Positions 32,398-41,915 of a stretch of 64,000 nt of DNA are shown in pieces. The notes beneath the pieces were generated by a model. That model saw only the letters and a list, made by a program, of their open reading frames with translations, searched no databases and was not told where the DNA came from. The translations under genes were made by a program, and so were the position numbers. Position 1 is the stretch's first letter. Each line of letters opens with the position of its first letter. Source of the stretch: CAXXHQ01 sp963665265 (GTDB lineage: Bacteria > Planctomycetota > Planctomycetia > Pirellulales > Thermoguttaceae); NCBI GenBank assembly GCA_963665265.2, contig CAXXHQ010000001.1, forward strand, positions 1-64,000, in the 5' to 3' direction.

Positions 32398-33657
32398 TTA
32401 TCGGAAATGCCCGAGCAGCGTCGAACGACGGCTGCGTCTTAAGGCATGCCAAACTTTTTCCTCGTCCATCCACTCGGGATAGGGAATTTCTTTTTTGGCG
32501 TCTTTTATTGCCCAATCGGCGTGGGATTTAATCGCGACGTCGGCGAGCAAGTAGCCGTGGTTGCACAAGACGGCGATCTCGGCGTCGGAGAAGACGTCCA
32601 AATCGGTGCGAATTTTGGCGATTGAATGTTTCGCGATTTTTTTGGAGTAACCGATTTCGTCGTGTTGCGGATAGTTATGGACGGCGCTGCCAATTCCCCA
32701 ATAGGCGCCTTTAAATTTTTCGTCTTCTCGTTGTTCGAGAAACCAATGCTTGCGAACGGCGACGGCTTGGCGACCAAGGATCGCTAAATAGGCTTTTCCT
32801 CGACCGAACGCGCCGCGAGGGACGAACGGATGGAAGGGCGCTCCGCCGTCGGAAACGAATACGGCGTCCGAGGCGGTTAGTCGCTTTTCCGACAGAAGAC
32901 AAGATTGATCGTCTTCTTGCTCGTCATCCTCTTCGTCGATTCCAAGGGCCAAATCCAAGCCAAGGTTGTCGTAGAGACCGCCGTCGCAAACGCACATCGT
33001 TTTCCAACTATCGTTGCAACCAGGCCGGATTAACTTCGCGTCTTTTAGGAAGAGAGGCATCGGCGCAAAGATCGGCGGAAAACAAGAGGATGCGGCCACG
33101 GCCTTGGCAAGATTCCATTCGGCGGGAGTTTCAAAATAGCCTGCTCCTTTACTGCCCGTTTTCTCACGGCCAAACTTCCACAAGACGCCGTTAATCATGT
33201 CGGTGGAGCAAAATTCGAACTCCGGTCGGATCGGTAAATCGCTTATTCGCAATCGAGTCAGCTTGTCGAAGTATTTATTTTCCAACGCTTTGACTTGCGT
33301 GGAAGATCGAAACCAGTTCCACGGGAGCAAAAGACGACGAAAGATCGGACCGGTGCGAACATTCGTTTTGACGATTTTAAGAAATTCTTGCTCGACATGG
33401 CTCCATTTAGAGATAACTTCGCCCGACGACGGCCACTCGCGAACGGAAGTCGCAAGGTGAGCCGCAAGAATGCTTCCGCCGGAAACGGAGGAAAAAAGAG
33501 TGACTTGCGAGAGAACGCCCAATTCATTGAGGCGGCGTAAGGCGCCTAGATGAAACAGCGCGGCGCGGAAACCGCCGCCCGATAAACAAATCGTGACGCT
33601 CGGTCTAGGAGAAGAGTTTTTGACGCAATTCTCTTGGGGAGGAGGCGCACTGGACAT
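32398..33657 (-). CDS. Patatin-like phospholipase
   Basis: The 419-residue protein has the patatin motifs: the oxyanion segment LSGGGFRAALFHLGAL (about residues 25-40), the nucleophile SSVSGGS and the Asp partner DGGLYDNLGLD. Patatins are serine lipid acyl-hydrolases. An acidic insert (GIDEEDDEQEDDQS) sits just after the DGG motif. It has no signal peptide and is probably cytosolic. No CBASS or other defence partner is next to it. Confidence 0.85.
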   Translation of the reverse strand: MSSAPPPQENCVKNSSPRPSVTICLSGGGFRAALFHLGALRRLNELGVLSQVTLFSSVSGGSILAAHLATSVREWPSSGEVISKWSHVEQEFLKIVKTNVRTGPIFRRLLLPWNWFRSSTQVKALENKYFDKLTRLRISDLPIRPEFEFCSTDMINGVLWKFGREKTGSKGAGYFETPAEWNLAKAVAASSCFPPIFAPMPLFLKDAKLIRPGCNDSWKTMCVCDGGLYDNLGLDLALGIDEEDDEQEDDQSCLLSEKRLTASDAVFVSDGGAPFHPFVPRGAFGRGKAYLAILGRQAVAVRKHWFLEQREDEKFKGAYWGIGSAVHNYPQHDEIGYSKKIAKHSIAKIRTDLDVFSDAEIAVLCNHGYLLADVAIKSHADWAIKDAKKEIPYPEWMDEEKVWHALRRSRRSTLLGHFR

Positions 33658-33956
33658 TGATTCGTTCCTGCCGCAAAAATTAAACGATCAAGCAAAACCA
33701 AACTGGTGACGGCGCGCACATGCCGGATTCGCGCGGCATTCGACGTGAAAAGCGGAATCGTCAAAGATGCAAAAGAAAAGTTTTCTGCCGCAACATCGGA
33801 TCGCATAGATCCAACATACAAATAGCGGCGAAAAACTCAAGCGTCTCTCAAGAGGGGACGTATTGGAGAGGAAAGCAAGCTAGTGGAAACACACTGGTCC
33901 AGCATTCATTTCGACGACGGATTTCGTCAGTCGTTGGAATGGCGCAATGGAGGTAA
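33658..33956. other. Intergenic stretch between two minus-strand genes
   Basis: No gene is seen. CGGATTTCGTC-type repeats are absent; I see nothing of note. Confidence 0.35.
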
Positions 33957-35117
33957 CTATTGCTCGCCGCGCTCGATGACTTCGATTTCGAGCGTGATCG
34001 GTTTTCGATCGCGAAAGACGACGATCGGGAGCTTTTTACCGAAATCTTGGGTAAGACTGACGACGTTGACGAGGTGGTTGTCGTCTTCGATAGGCATGTG
34101 ATTAAATTCCAAAATAACGTCGGCCTTTTGGATTCCCGCTTTCTCGGCGGGCGAGCTGGGCGAAACCTCGCGGACGAGGGCGCCGACGGGACGGGGAAGC
34201 CCCAACTCGGCGGCCATGGCGGGTCCGAAGCTGGAATTCAGGCTTACGCCGATTAAGGCGCGGCGCACGCGGCCCGTTTCGATCAATTGTCCGACGACAA
34301 ATTTCACCATGTTCGAAGGGATGGAGAAGCCGATGCCCTCGTTAGCGCCGGTCGAGCTGGCGATGGCGGTGTTAATTCCGACGACCTCGCCGGAGAGATT
34401 GACGAGCGGCCCGCCGCTGTTGCCCGGATTGATCGCCGCGTCGGTCTGCAGGAAGTCTTGGAACGGAACTTTTCGTTTCGTCTCGCCGTTTTGCGTGGAG
34501 GAGTTATCGCCGAGCTGCAAATTGCGGCGGCCTTTCGCGCTTATGATTCCCAGCGTGACGGAATGATTCAGTCCGAAGGGATTTCCGACGGCGAGGACGA
34601 AGTCGCCGATATCGAGTTTGGAGCTATCGCCAAGGGGGGCGGAGGAGAGGCTAGGAGCCGCGATTTCGAGAACGGCGATGTCGGTGTCTTGATCGGCTAG
34701 CAGTTTACTGGGATAAATTCGGCGTCCGTCGTACAGGTCGATTTTCACGGTTTCGGGTTTTGCGTCTCGAACGACATGAAAATTGGTGATGACGTAGAAT
34801 TTATTTTTCCATTCGATAATGACGCCGGAGCCGGCTTCTTCGAATTTTTGATTTTTTCCACGGGCGGGATTCGGGGCGTGATCGGATTCGATATAAACGA
34901 CTGCCGGAGCGACGAGTTTGAAGGTGATCCGAACGGCGGCCGACTGGGCTTCGAGCAACTGAGCGTGTTTTCGCAACTCCAGCCGCAGCTCTTCACGTTG
35001 CTCTTGAGTGAGCGCGCCGGGGCTTTGTCGCAGGGAAGTCGGGATGGCCGACTGGCCGAAGGCGATAGTCGTTAGAACGCTGACGATACAAGCAAAAGCG
35101 GCCGACTTGGGGTTCAT
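33957..35117 (-). CDS. HtrA/DegP-like serine protease with one PDZ domain
   Basis: ATG at 35,117 begins a signal peptide (MNPKSAAFACIVSVLTTIAFG). The trypsin-like domain has His in TNFHVVRDA, Asp in DTDIAVLEIA, and Ser in AAINPGNSGGPLVN. One C-terminal PDZ domain (RRALIGVSLNSSFG to IVVFRDRKPITLEIEV) completes the protein. It should work as a periplasmic quality-control protease or chaperone. A longer start at 35,192 is possible. A hairpin terminator lies just upstream. Confidence 0.92.
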   Translation of the reverse strand: MNPKSAAFACIVSVLTTIAFGQSAIPTSLRQSPGALTQEQREELRLELRKHAQLLEAQSAAVRITFKLVAPAVVYIESDHAPNPARGKNQKFEEAGSGVIIEWKNKFYVITNFHVVRDAKPETVKIDLYDGRRIYPSKLLADQDTDIAVLEIAAPSLSSAPLGDSSKLDIGDFVLAVGNPFGLNHSVTLGIISAKGRRNLQLGDNSSTQNGETKRKVPFQDFLQTDAAINPGNSGGPLVNLSGEVVGINTAIASSTGANEGIGFSIPSNMVKFVVGQLIETGRVRRALIGVSLNSSFGPAMAAELGLPRPVGALVREVSPSSPAEKAGIQKADVILEFNHMPIEDDNHLVNVVSLTQDFGKKLPIVVFRDRKPITLEIEVIERGEQ

Positions 35118-35155
35118 GATTGAAACAACGCGGTGCGCGTCGAGTTGGTGCATTA

Positions 35156-35198
35156 TTACAAAAAACGCCGCGTGATTACTGAAAAGAATCACGCGGCG
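35156..35198 (-). terminator. Rho-independent terminator upstream of the HtrA gene
   Basis: A perfect 12-bp stem (CGCCGCGTGATT paired with its complement, 35,166-35,198) is followed on the minus strand by TTTTTTGTAAT. It ends transcripts from the DksA-like gene and lies about 40 bases before the HtrA start, so HtrA may be controlled by it. Confidence 0.8.
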
Positions 35199-35366
35199 AA
35201 AAGTATTACGAACGATTCGGAGTCAAATCTGCGTCAGCCGCCCGTTTCCTGAAAAACAAGCTCCCGACACCGAGTTAACCGCGCGGCATAGGTTTGGCGC
35301 CTGCATAATTTTATACGGCGAAAGGGCCGAATAGGCAACACGGCGAGGCGAAAACCTTAGTCGGTT

Positions 35367-35819
35367 TTAGGTAACGTCGATCTCGATATCGTTGATCGAG
35401 AGATCGGAGTCACCGCCGGAGGAGTCGAGGAGGCGTCCCCAATCGACGTCGCGATCGGCTCCGCTTCCGCCGTCTAACTCGGCTTCACGCTGGCACTTAA
35501 TGCAGCAAACGGCGTAGGGCAAAGCTTGGAGGCGGGCCATAGGAATGGCCGTTCCGCAACCTTCGCAGATGCCGAATTGGCCTTCGCGCATTTTTTCGAG
35601 GGCGTACTCGATACGGGCCAGCTCGCGGCTCTCGACTTCGGCAAGCTGAGAGCTAAGTTCGTCCTGCGCCGAGTCCAAGGCGGCATCCACCATGTCTCCC
35701 GACGTCTGGGCGTTCAGCTCGCGGAGCAAGCTCAAGTCGCCGGCCAAGGCCGTTCGCAACGCGTCGCGTCGCATCACCAATGATTGTCGAATGCTCAAGA
35801 TTGCGTCTTTGCGGCTCAT
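35367..35819 (-). CDS. DksA/TraR C4 zinc-finger protein
   Basis: ATG at 35,819 follows GAGGTGAGAG; earlier frame to 35,975 is not supported. The 150-residue protein has a coiled coil (residues 10-80) and a C-terminal C4 zinc finger CEGCGTAIPMARLQALPYAVCC-x2-C. The coiled-coil tip in DksA contacts RNA polymerase. The acidic D-x-x-D pair of true DksA is not evident, so it may be a paralog. It ends with a Ser/Asp-rich tail. Confidence 0.75.
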   Translation of the reverse strand: MSRKDAILSIRQSLVMRRDALRTALAGDLSLLRELNAQTSGDMVDAALDSAQDELSSQLAEVESRELARIEYALEKMREGQFGICEGCGTAIPMARLQALPYAVCCIKCQREAELDGGSGADRDVDWGRLLDSSGGDSDLSINDIEIDVT

Positions 35820-36749
35820 AGAACTCTCACCTCGGCGTCCGATCGGGTTGTCTGAAGGATGAAAAGCTTCAGTATTGCCAGGATCGAACCCCCCTCTTGT
35901 AAAAAAGTCCAAGGGTTGTACCGGGACGACGCCGCGAACGAGCCTGCGCTGCCGAGCGGGCTGAATTTGCGGCAATCCAAATATACTACGTTCTTGAATC
36001 GGATGCGGATCAAATCTTTAATAAATTATAGGCGCATCGCAATTCCCGCTTCTAGGTTACGGATCGCCTTTTCCGAGGCGATCGTAACTCCTTTTCTCAG
36101 CGCGGCTTCAGCGAAGGGGGACGCTCACGGCGGAGTCGTCGCATCTCGCGATTTTCACTCACGCTTCGACGGATATTTCGACGACGGATCGGCCGTTTTC
36201 CGCCCGGATGGGAAAACGGAGGACCGGCGCGACAGGACGCAAACGGGGAAATCGCATTGGCTTCGAGCCGGAGCCTCGTTTTGCGAAAAACGCAGGAATA
36301 TAGGCGTCCGACAGTCGTAGTTTTCCGCGACCGCACGTTTTGTCCAGCTCGTCCACCCGCCCGAATCCCCGGGGCGTTGAACTCGCTATCGGATAATCGT
36401 CAAAACCGGCCCAGATATACAGTGCTTTTTCCGCATTCTTTACTTAACCGGCAATTTCGGTATGGGCGTTTTGACGTTTCCGTCGCAGTAAGCTAAATCC
36501 ACATGGGGATTTATGGATTGTCGGCGAGCCATGCGACAATTCGGAGAGTCCGGCGGTCGGGTAAGTCTTGCCGATTTACCCAATTTCTTGCGCGAGTGAG
36601 AAATGATAACGACGGCACGTTTTTTGAAAATCCCCGGAGTGGAATCGAGGAGTATCCCCGATTTGCGTAGACCTTAAAGCGCGAAAGGATTTCGCGAACG
36701 GACAGCTTAGAAACGCCCCCATTATATATTGCATGCATAGGCCAATGAC
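35820..36749. other. Long intergenic stretch without a clear gene
   Basis: These 930 bases separate the DksA-like and FHA genes, which are divergent. Small open frames (e.g. minus strand 36,511-36,738) have no ribosome sites and look like noise. A TTGACG-N17-TAAATC promoter-like element lies near 36,470-36,500. Confidence 0.45.
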
Positions 36750-39248
36750 ATGGTAACGAGCCTCGAACCGCCCGCCACCGACGCCGAACTGGGCGAATTA
36801 ACGCTACGAATCCGCGGCACCAGTCGAAACGGACAAATCGTCCGTCTGAAATCGGCGCAATGCACGATCGGTTCGAGCGAGAATTGCACTCTACGGCTGC
36901 GCGCGCCGGGAGTGGGTCCTTGCCACTGCCTGATCGTTCGCAAACCTGGCGAAACGACGATACTGCGTAAATCGTCGAATACGAAATTAAACGGGTGCGA
37001 TTTCAGCGAGGCCGCGCTTCGCAACGGCGATCTACTGGAAATCGGGCCGCTTACCCTTGAAATCGCGTCGATCGGCGGAGAGCCGAAAACGTCGGCTTTA
37101 ATAAACCGCACCTCGCAATCGAATATCGTACCGTCGGCGCCGCAGACGGAGAATTTAAAAACGTCGAAGGTCGATAACGAATCGGCGACGACTTCCGCAC
37201 AAGTTGCGCCGACGCACGTTCAAAGCGAGCAAGGAGAGAACATCGCCGACGCTCTTCGCGCGGAGATAGCGGCCTTGCAAGAATCGGGCGAGAAGAGTCG
37301 AAAGACGTGGCAAACCGAGAAAGAGTCGCTGCAATGGCAAATTGACGATCGAGCCAAGCAATTCGCCCGACGTGAAAACGAGTTGCTCGAACGCGCGAGC
37401 GAATTGGAGAGTCGCAAAAGTCGTTGGGACGCGGAACGCGAGGAAATGCGTCGTCGAATGGCCGAACTTGAAGAGGAAAAGCAACGGGCTCTCAACGAGG
37501 CCGCCCAAGCTCTTGAAGCGGCGAAAGCAAGCGAGTCGGCGGAATCGCATCGCCAAGACGAGACGAAAAAAGAGCTAGAGGCGGCGAAAGCGTTGGAGTC
37601 GGAGCTCGACTCGCGGAGCGCCGAACTAAACGCGAGAGCCGAAGAGCTGCGCGCCGAACGGACGCGTTGCGAGGAGTTGGCCGCGTCGCTTCAAGAAAGA
37701 TCGGACTCGTTGCAACGTCAAAGCGACGAACTGGCCCAACGGCAAGCGACGCTAGACTCGCGGCAAGCCGAATTCAATTCAAAGCAGGCGGAAATCAACG
37801 CTCAGTCGCTCGATTTGGATTCGAAGCGGAGCGAGCTTGACTCGCGACGAAAGAAAATTGAAGCGGCGGAAGAAGCCCTTGCCTCGGCGACGAACGAGGC
37901 GGAGAAGCGGCAGGAAGCCTCTAAGACGGACCGCGAGGAGGCGGAACGGCTTCGCGACGAATTAACGAACAAGAAGAACGAATGTGCCGGCGTTCAAACG
38001 GAGATAGAGGAGCTTCGCGCGGAATTGCAAATGGTCCGCGAGGAAGCGGAATCTTTGAGGAGCGAAGCGGCGCGATTGTCCGCCGATTCAGAACACTCTC
38101 GCAAAATACTGGATGAGATTGAAGAGCTACGGGCAAGCTTGGCGACCAAGGAAAATGAACTCAACGCCTCGCGGGAAGCTTGGGAGGAGCGTCTCTCGGC
38201 CAAGGAATGCGAACTTGCCGATCGAGAAAAAAAGCTGGCCGAGCAAGAAGAGCAATGGAACGACCTTCAAGTCAAAATCAGTCTGACGAAAAAAGACGAG
38301 CTCGCCGAAAGCGCACATGAGGCGGACGATTCAAGCGAAGAAGAGGAGCCGGTCGAGGAGAAAAAGCCTTACGAATCGGTGAATCTGCAAGACGTATTCC
38401 GCCGTCTCGGTCATAACGTCGATCTTTCGGATGACGAAGATGAAGGGGCGAGCGACCTGCCGCAACCGGCGCCGAAAGTGCGTCAACCGAACGTGAAATT
38501 GCCGTCGAAGCCCGTCGCTCCGAGCTTCGTTTCGCCGGAGACTCCTGAGCCGTCGCACGACGACGAGCACGACGAAGGGGCCATCTCCGAATATATGGCT
38601 CAATTAATGAATCGAGTCAAAGGGTCGAGCGCCTCGGAGGCGGCGACGCCGGCCTACGATCCTTCGGCCCATGCCGAAGAGAAGCGTCAAGCATCGAAGC
38701 CGACCGCGCCGGAGCCCATTCCCGCCTATTCGATCGAACCGAGTTTCGAAAAGATGCAGCCGGTCGAGATGTCGCCGCGAGCGGTAGCGCCGGAGAAAAA
38801 CGTCAATATCGCCGCGTTCCGCGACTTGGCGAACATGAGCGCTCACGCCGCGTTAAACACGCACGCTCGCAAGGAGATGCAATCTTCGGCCATATCGAAG
38901 TTGTTGGTATCCGTTCTTGCCGGCATCGTCGGGGCGGGCTTTTTGCTAATGTGGAACATTCGCGGCCGATCGCATGATTTGGATTTCATGACCGCCATGG
39001 TCAGCCTGGCCATCGCGTTGTTTTGGGGCGTGCAATACGCCGTGTTAACCGGTCGGCTCATCGTCAATAAGAGCGGCCGACTCGAATTGGCAAAAGCGCA
39101 AGCGGCCGAAATGGAAGACGACTCGCCGCGAGTTCTGCCGCCGAATCCGTTCAGCGACCGCGAGGAGCAATACCCGCCCTCGGACGCTCTGCTCGAAGAA
39201 ATGGCGATCTATCACGACTCGCCGCAGAGCGAGACGGAGCGGGAGTAG
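36750..39248 (+). CDS. FHA-domain, long coiled-coil, membrane-anchored protein
   Basis: The N-terminal FHA domain (about residues 14-108) has LTLRIRG, the SSENCTLRL-type loop and the NTKLNG strand. A very long Glu/Ala/Arg coiled coil follows (about 165-530), then an acidic disordered region and two membrane helices near residues 715-733 (LVSVLAGIVGAGFLLMW) and 745-763. FHA domains bind phosphothreonine, so it may link Ser/Thr kinase signalling to an envelope or chromosome scaffold. It is 832 residues. No kinase is next to it. ATG at 36,750; a clear ribosome site is absent. Confidence 0.75.
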   Translation: MVTSLEPPATDAELGELTLRIRGTSRNGQIVRLKSAQCTIGSSENCTLRLRAPGVGPCHCLIVRKPGETTILRKSSNTKLNGCDFSEAALRNGDLLEIGPLTLEIASIGGEPKTSALINRTSQSNIVPSAPQTENLKTSKVDNESATTSAQVAPTHVQSEQGENIADALRAEIAALQESGEKSRKTWQTEKESLQWQIDDRAKQFARRENELLERASELESRKSRWDAEREEMRRRMAELEEEKQRALNEAAQALEAAKASESAESHRQDETKKELEAAKALESELDSRSAELNARAEELRAERTRCEELAASLQERSDSLQRQSDELAQRQATLDSRQAEFNSKQAEINAQSLDLDSKRSELDSRRKKIEAAEEALASATNEAEKRQEASKTDREEAERLRDELTNKKNECAGVQTEIEELRAELQMVREEAESLRSEAARLSADSEHSRKILDEIEELRASLATKENELNASREAWEERLSAKECELADREKKLAEQEEQWNDLQVKISLTKKDELAESAHEADDSSEEEEPVEEKKPYESVNLQDVFRRLGHNVDLSDDEDEGASDLPQPAPKVRQPNVKLPSKPVAPSFVSPETPEPSHDDEHDEGAISEYMAQLMNRVKGSSASEAATPAYDPSAHAEEKRQASKPTAPEPIPAYSIEPSFEKMQPVEMSPRAVAPEKNVNIAAFRDLANMSAHAALNTHARKEMQSSAISKLLVSVLAGIVGAGFLLMWNIRGRSHDLDFMTAMVSLAIALFWGVQYAVLTGRLIVNKSGRLELAKAQAAEMEDDSPRVLPPNPFSDREEQYPPSDALLEEMAIYHDSPQSETERE

Positions 39249-39278
39249 ACTCTTTCAGGTCGCGTTTTCGGCGTCGAT

Positions 39279-40280
39279 TTACGCGCGCAAACTCGCGTAA
39301 TCGCGGAGTTGGTAGCCGAGGCCGACGAAGTCGAGGAGCTTGGTCAAGGCGCGAACGGCTACGCCCATGCCGTCGGGACCGCTGAAACCGCCGAACTGGC
39401 CGCCGCCTTTGAGATGCGGCTCCATGTCGAGGAAAACGCCGGGAACTCCGCGTTTGCGGAGCTTGCGTTCCATCGTCGGAATATATTCTTTAAGATCGCG
39501 CAAGATTCGTTCGTGGGCGCCGTCGCCTTGGTCGCAAGGAACGAAGTTCTTCATCTTATCCTCGTCCACATGTCCGCCTTTTTGCGAAAGATGCGGCTGG
39601 CGATAATCTTTGATGTGCACCCAACCGAGGCCGGGCTTCATCGCCGTATACTGTTCATACACGTCGGAGGCGGAAAAACCTTGCATGACGATGTTCGCGG
39701 CGTCGAAGACGAGGACCATAGCGGGATGGTTCACCTTCTTATATAGTTCGGCGAGCGTCTGGCCGGTGGCTCCGACGAGGTTGGCTTCGACTTCGAGGCC
39801 GAAGGTGAGTCCGGCGGCGTCGCAAACCTCGGCGATTTGGCCGAGTTGATCGACGGCTTGATTGACGTGCGGCTTGGGATCGGTTCCCTTCGGATGATAG
39901 AAGGAAAAACCGCGGATGAGCTTCGTTTCGAAGGCGTTGGCCAACTGGCAAGCGCGTTTCACGTCTTTGGCCAGATATTTTTTGAAGGGGACGTAAGCGT
40001 TCTTCGTGCCGTCGTCTTCGTCGACAAGTTTCACTTTGCCGATGGGAGAGCCGAGCGACGAGACTTTCAAGCCGTATTCCGCTTGCAAGGCGCGGACTTT
40101 TTTCACTTCGTCGTTCGTCAGGAGCATGGCGTTCTTAATACCGTCGCCGACGTCGATGAATCGGATGCTGAAATGGCTTAATCCCAAAGCGGCGAAGGCG
40201 GCGAACTGCTGCACGGCCGTCTTTTGGAAGGCGGCTTCGTCAGCGAATCCGGAAAGAATCACGCTCGGCATATCGGACAT
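39279..40280 (-). CDS. Sugar phosphate isomerase/epimerase-like TIM-barrel protein
   Basis: ATG at 40,280 follows AAGGAACT. The protein has the xylose-isomerase-like TIM-barrel pattern: GLSHFSIRFIDVG, ETKLIRGFSFY, AGLTFGLEVEANLVG, ALVFDAANIVMQG, GLGWVHIKDYRQPH, and C-terminal GVFLDMEPHLKGGGQFGG. Metal residues (E in LEVE, D in VFDAAN, H in VHIKDY, E in DMEPH) are conserved. It likely isomerises a sugar or inositol derivative. No kinase or dehydrogenase neighbour shows the pathway. Confidence 0.8.
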   Translation of the reverse strand: MSDMPSVILSGFADEAAFQKTAVQQFAAFAALGLSHFSIRFIDVGDGIKNAMLLTNDEVKKVRALQAEYGLKVSSLGSPIGKVKLVDEDDGTKNAYVPFKKYLAKDVKRACQLANAFETKLIRGFSFYHPKGTDPKPHVNQAVDQLGQIAEVCDAAGLTFGLEVEANLVGATGQTLAELYKKVNHPAMVLVFDAANIVMQGFSASDVYEQYTAMKPGLGWVHIKDYRQPHLSQKGGHVDEDKMKNFVPCDQGDGAHERILRDLKEYIPTMERKLRKRGVPGVFLDMEPHLKGGGQFGGFSGPDGMGVAVRALTKLLDFVGLGYQLRDYASLRA

Positions 40281-40706
40281 GGAAGAGTTCCTTGAAAAGT
40301 GTTTTCGGCGGGACTCGCTTCGCTCGGCCCGCCCTACGGGGCTTTTGTCAGGCACGGCGCGCCTGAACTACTAGTTGATCTATCGTTCGATGTCAGGCGT
40401 TTCAGGAGGACCGTGAACGGCCCTGACAGGGTTCAAAAAAACTCAAAATTTAAATATTGTGCATCGAGTTTACCCGACGTAAACGTCGGGCCTGTGACGG
40501 CCTAAAGGCCGAAGAAGGGACGTAAACGTCCCTCAAAACAAGTGGCACGCAATCAAAATTGACAGCGAAAGCGCCTAACATTAGCTCCTGGTGCGTGCAA
40601 GCACGCACCCTACAAATCTTTTGTCAGGCACGGCATGCCTAACCTACAGGCTGGTGCGTGCAAGCACGCACCCTACGGCTTGGACAGGCAGGAATGCCCG
40701 TCCTGC
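40281..40706 (+). repeat. Intergenic block of palindromes
   Basis: Palindromes with an AA centre include CCCGACGT-AA-ACGTCGGG (40,473-40,490), GGGACGT-AA-ACGTCCC (near 40,517-40,532) and two copies of GGTGCGTGCAAGCACGCACC followed by CTAC (40,590-40,614 and 40,653-40,677). Others are GGCCTAAAGGCC and GGCACGGCATGCC. No gene is seen. Confidence 0.75.
40521..40614 (+). repeat. Dispersed 94-base repeat, copy A
   Basis: From CGTAAACGTCCCTC to the CCCTACA tail the text matches copy B at 46,118-46,211 closely, including GGCACGCAATCAAAATTGA. Both copies end in a G-rich palindrome with the CTAC tail. Confidence 0.75.
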
Positions 40707-41066
40707 TTATTTGGATTTCGTGAACGAGGCGGTGACGACGGTGGTGATTCCGCCGCGGGCGTTGAAGTCGGCCGTGAGAGTCATTTGACGAGGCTCGAGG
40801 ACGGCGACCAAATCATCCAGAATTTGATTCGTGACGTTTTCGTAGAAAATGCCCAAGTTGCGAAACTGCTGCAAATAGAGCTTCAGGCTTTTTAGCTCGA
40901 CGCATTTTGCGTCGGGAATATAATTGAAGGTCAATATGCCGAAGTCGGGCTGGCCCGTCTTGGGGCAAACCGAGGTGAACTCGGGACAAACGATTTCAAT
41001 CGTGTAGTCTCGTTCCGGGTATTGATTGGCGAAAGTTTCCAACATTGCACGAAGGTCAGTATCCAC
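40707..41066 (-). CDS. queF: NADPH-dependent 7-cyano-7-deazaguanine reductase
   Basis: QueF reduces preQ0 to preQ1 in queuosine synthesis. Catalytic Cys and Asp lie in TSVCPKTGQPDFG (about residues 30-42), with the family's ELKSLKLYLQQFRNLG and NARGG segments. I chose GTG at 41,066 because it follows AAAGGAGCGAG, giving about 119 residues as for unimodular QueF; a TTG at 41,162 is not supported. It is divergent from queC. Confidence 0.92.
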   Translation of the reverse strand: MDTDLRAMLETFANQYPERDYTIEIVCPEFTSVCPKTGQPDFGILTFNYIPDAKCVELKSLKLYLQQFRNLGIFYENVTNQILDDLVAVLEPRQMTLTADFNARGGITTVVTASFTKSK

Positions 41067-41182
41067 AATCTCGCTCCTTTCCGAAAACGCAAGATTTTGC
41101 CATGATATAGGATTCCGAGTCGAAGAGCCAGACGCCGCGAAGGCTTGGCCGCCGCTCGGCAAACGAAGAAGGTAATTTTTCG

Positions 41183-41872
41183 ATGAATCGACCAGCCGTC
41201 GCCCTGCTTTCTGGGGGATTAGATTCCGCTACCGCCGCCGCCTGCGCTCAGGCCGAGGGTTTTAAGGTGTACGCCCTGTCGGCCGACTACGGGCAGCGTC
41301 ACCGTTTTGAACTCGAGGCCGCCGCCAAGGTGGCGAAATCGCTGGGAGCCGTTCGCCATGCGGTGATCAAGGTCGATTTGGCGCAGTTCGGCGGAAGCGC
41401 GCTCACGGACGCCATCGAAGTGCCGAAGAACCGAAGCGACGAAGCGATTGGGCATGGAATACCGATCACCTACGTTCCCGCCCGAAATACCGTGCTGTTG
41501 TCGCTGGCGTTGGCGTTCGCCGAGACGGTAAAAGCGGCCGACATTTTTCTTGGGGTTAACGCGATCGATTACAGCGGGTATCCGGATTGTCGGCCCGAGT
41601 TCATCGAAGCGTTTGAAAGGTTGGCCAATCTGGCGACGAAGGCGGGGGTTGAGAAAACTTTGCATTTCAAGATTCATGCGCCCCTGATTCGTTTGACCAA
41701 GGCGCAAATCATTAAATGCGGCATGGAGTTAGGGGTCGATTATTCGCTTACGCATTCGTGCTACGACCCGGACGCCGAAGGACGATCTTGCGGTCGGTGC
41801 GATTCATGCCAACTGCGTCTAAAGGGTTTCGCCGACGCGGGTTTCGCCGATCCGGCGAAGTATCAGGCGTAG
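41183..41872 (+). CDS. queC: 7-cyano-7-deazaguanine synthase
   Basis: QueC makes preQ0 from CDG with ATP and ammonia. The PP-loop motif LLSGGLDSATAA is near the N-terminus, with YGQRHRFELEAA, GYPDCRPEF and the C-terminal zinc Cys set CYDPDAEGRSCGRCDSCQLR. At 229 residues the length is normal. Together with queF and queE it forms a queuosine precursor cluster. queD is not in the window. Confidence 0.96.
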   Translation: MNRPAVALLSGGLDSATAAACAQAEGFKVYALSADYGQRHRFELEAAAKVAKSLGAVRHAVIKVDLAQFGGSALTDAIEVPKNRSDEAIGHGIPITYVPARNTVLLSLALAFAETVKAADIFLGVNAIDYSGYPDCRPEFIEAFERLANLATKAGVEKTLHFKIHAPLIRLTKAQIIKCGMELGVDYSLTHSCYDPDAEGRSCGRCDSCQLRLKGFADAGFADPAKYQA

Positions 41873-41915
41873 ATTGTCCTGTAAGTTTTTCGGCGAGCGA
41901 CTATAATAGTCGTCT

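Noticed and set aside
36511..36738. Small minus-strand frame upstream of the FHA gene
   Set aside because: No ribosome site and no recognisable sequence; likely chance.
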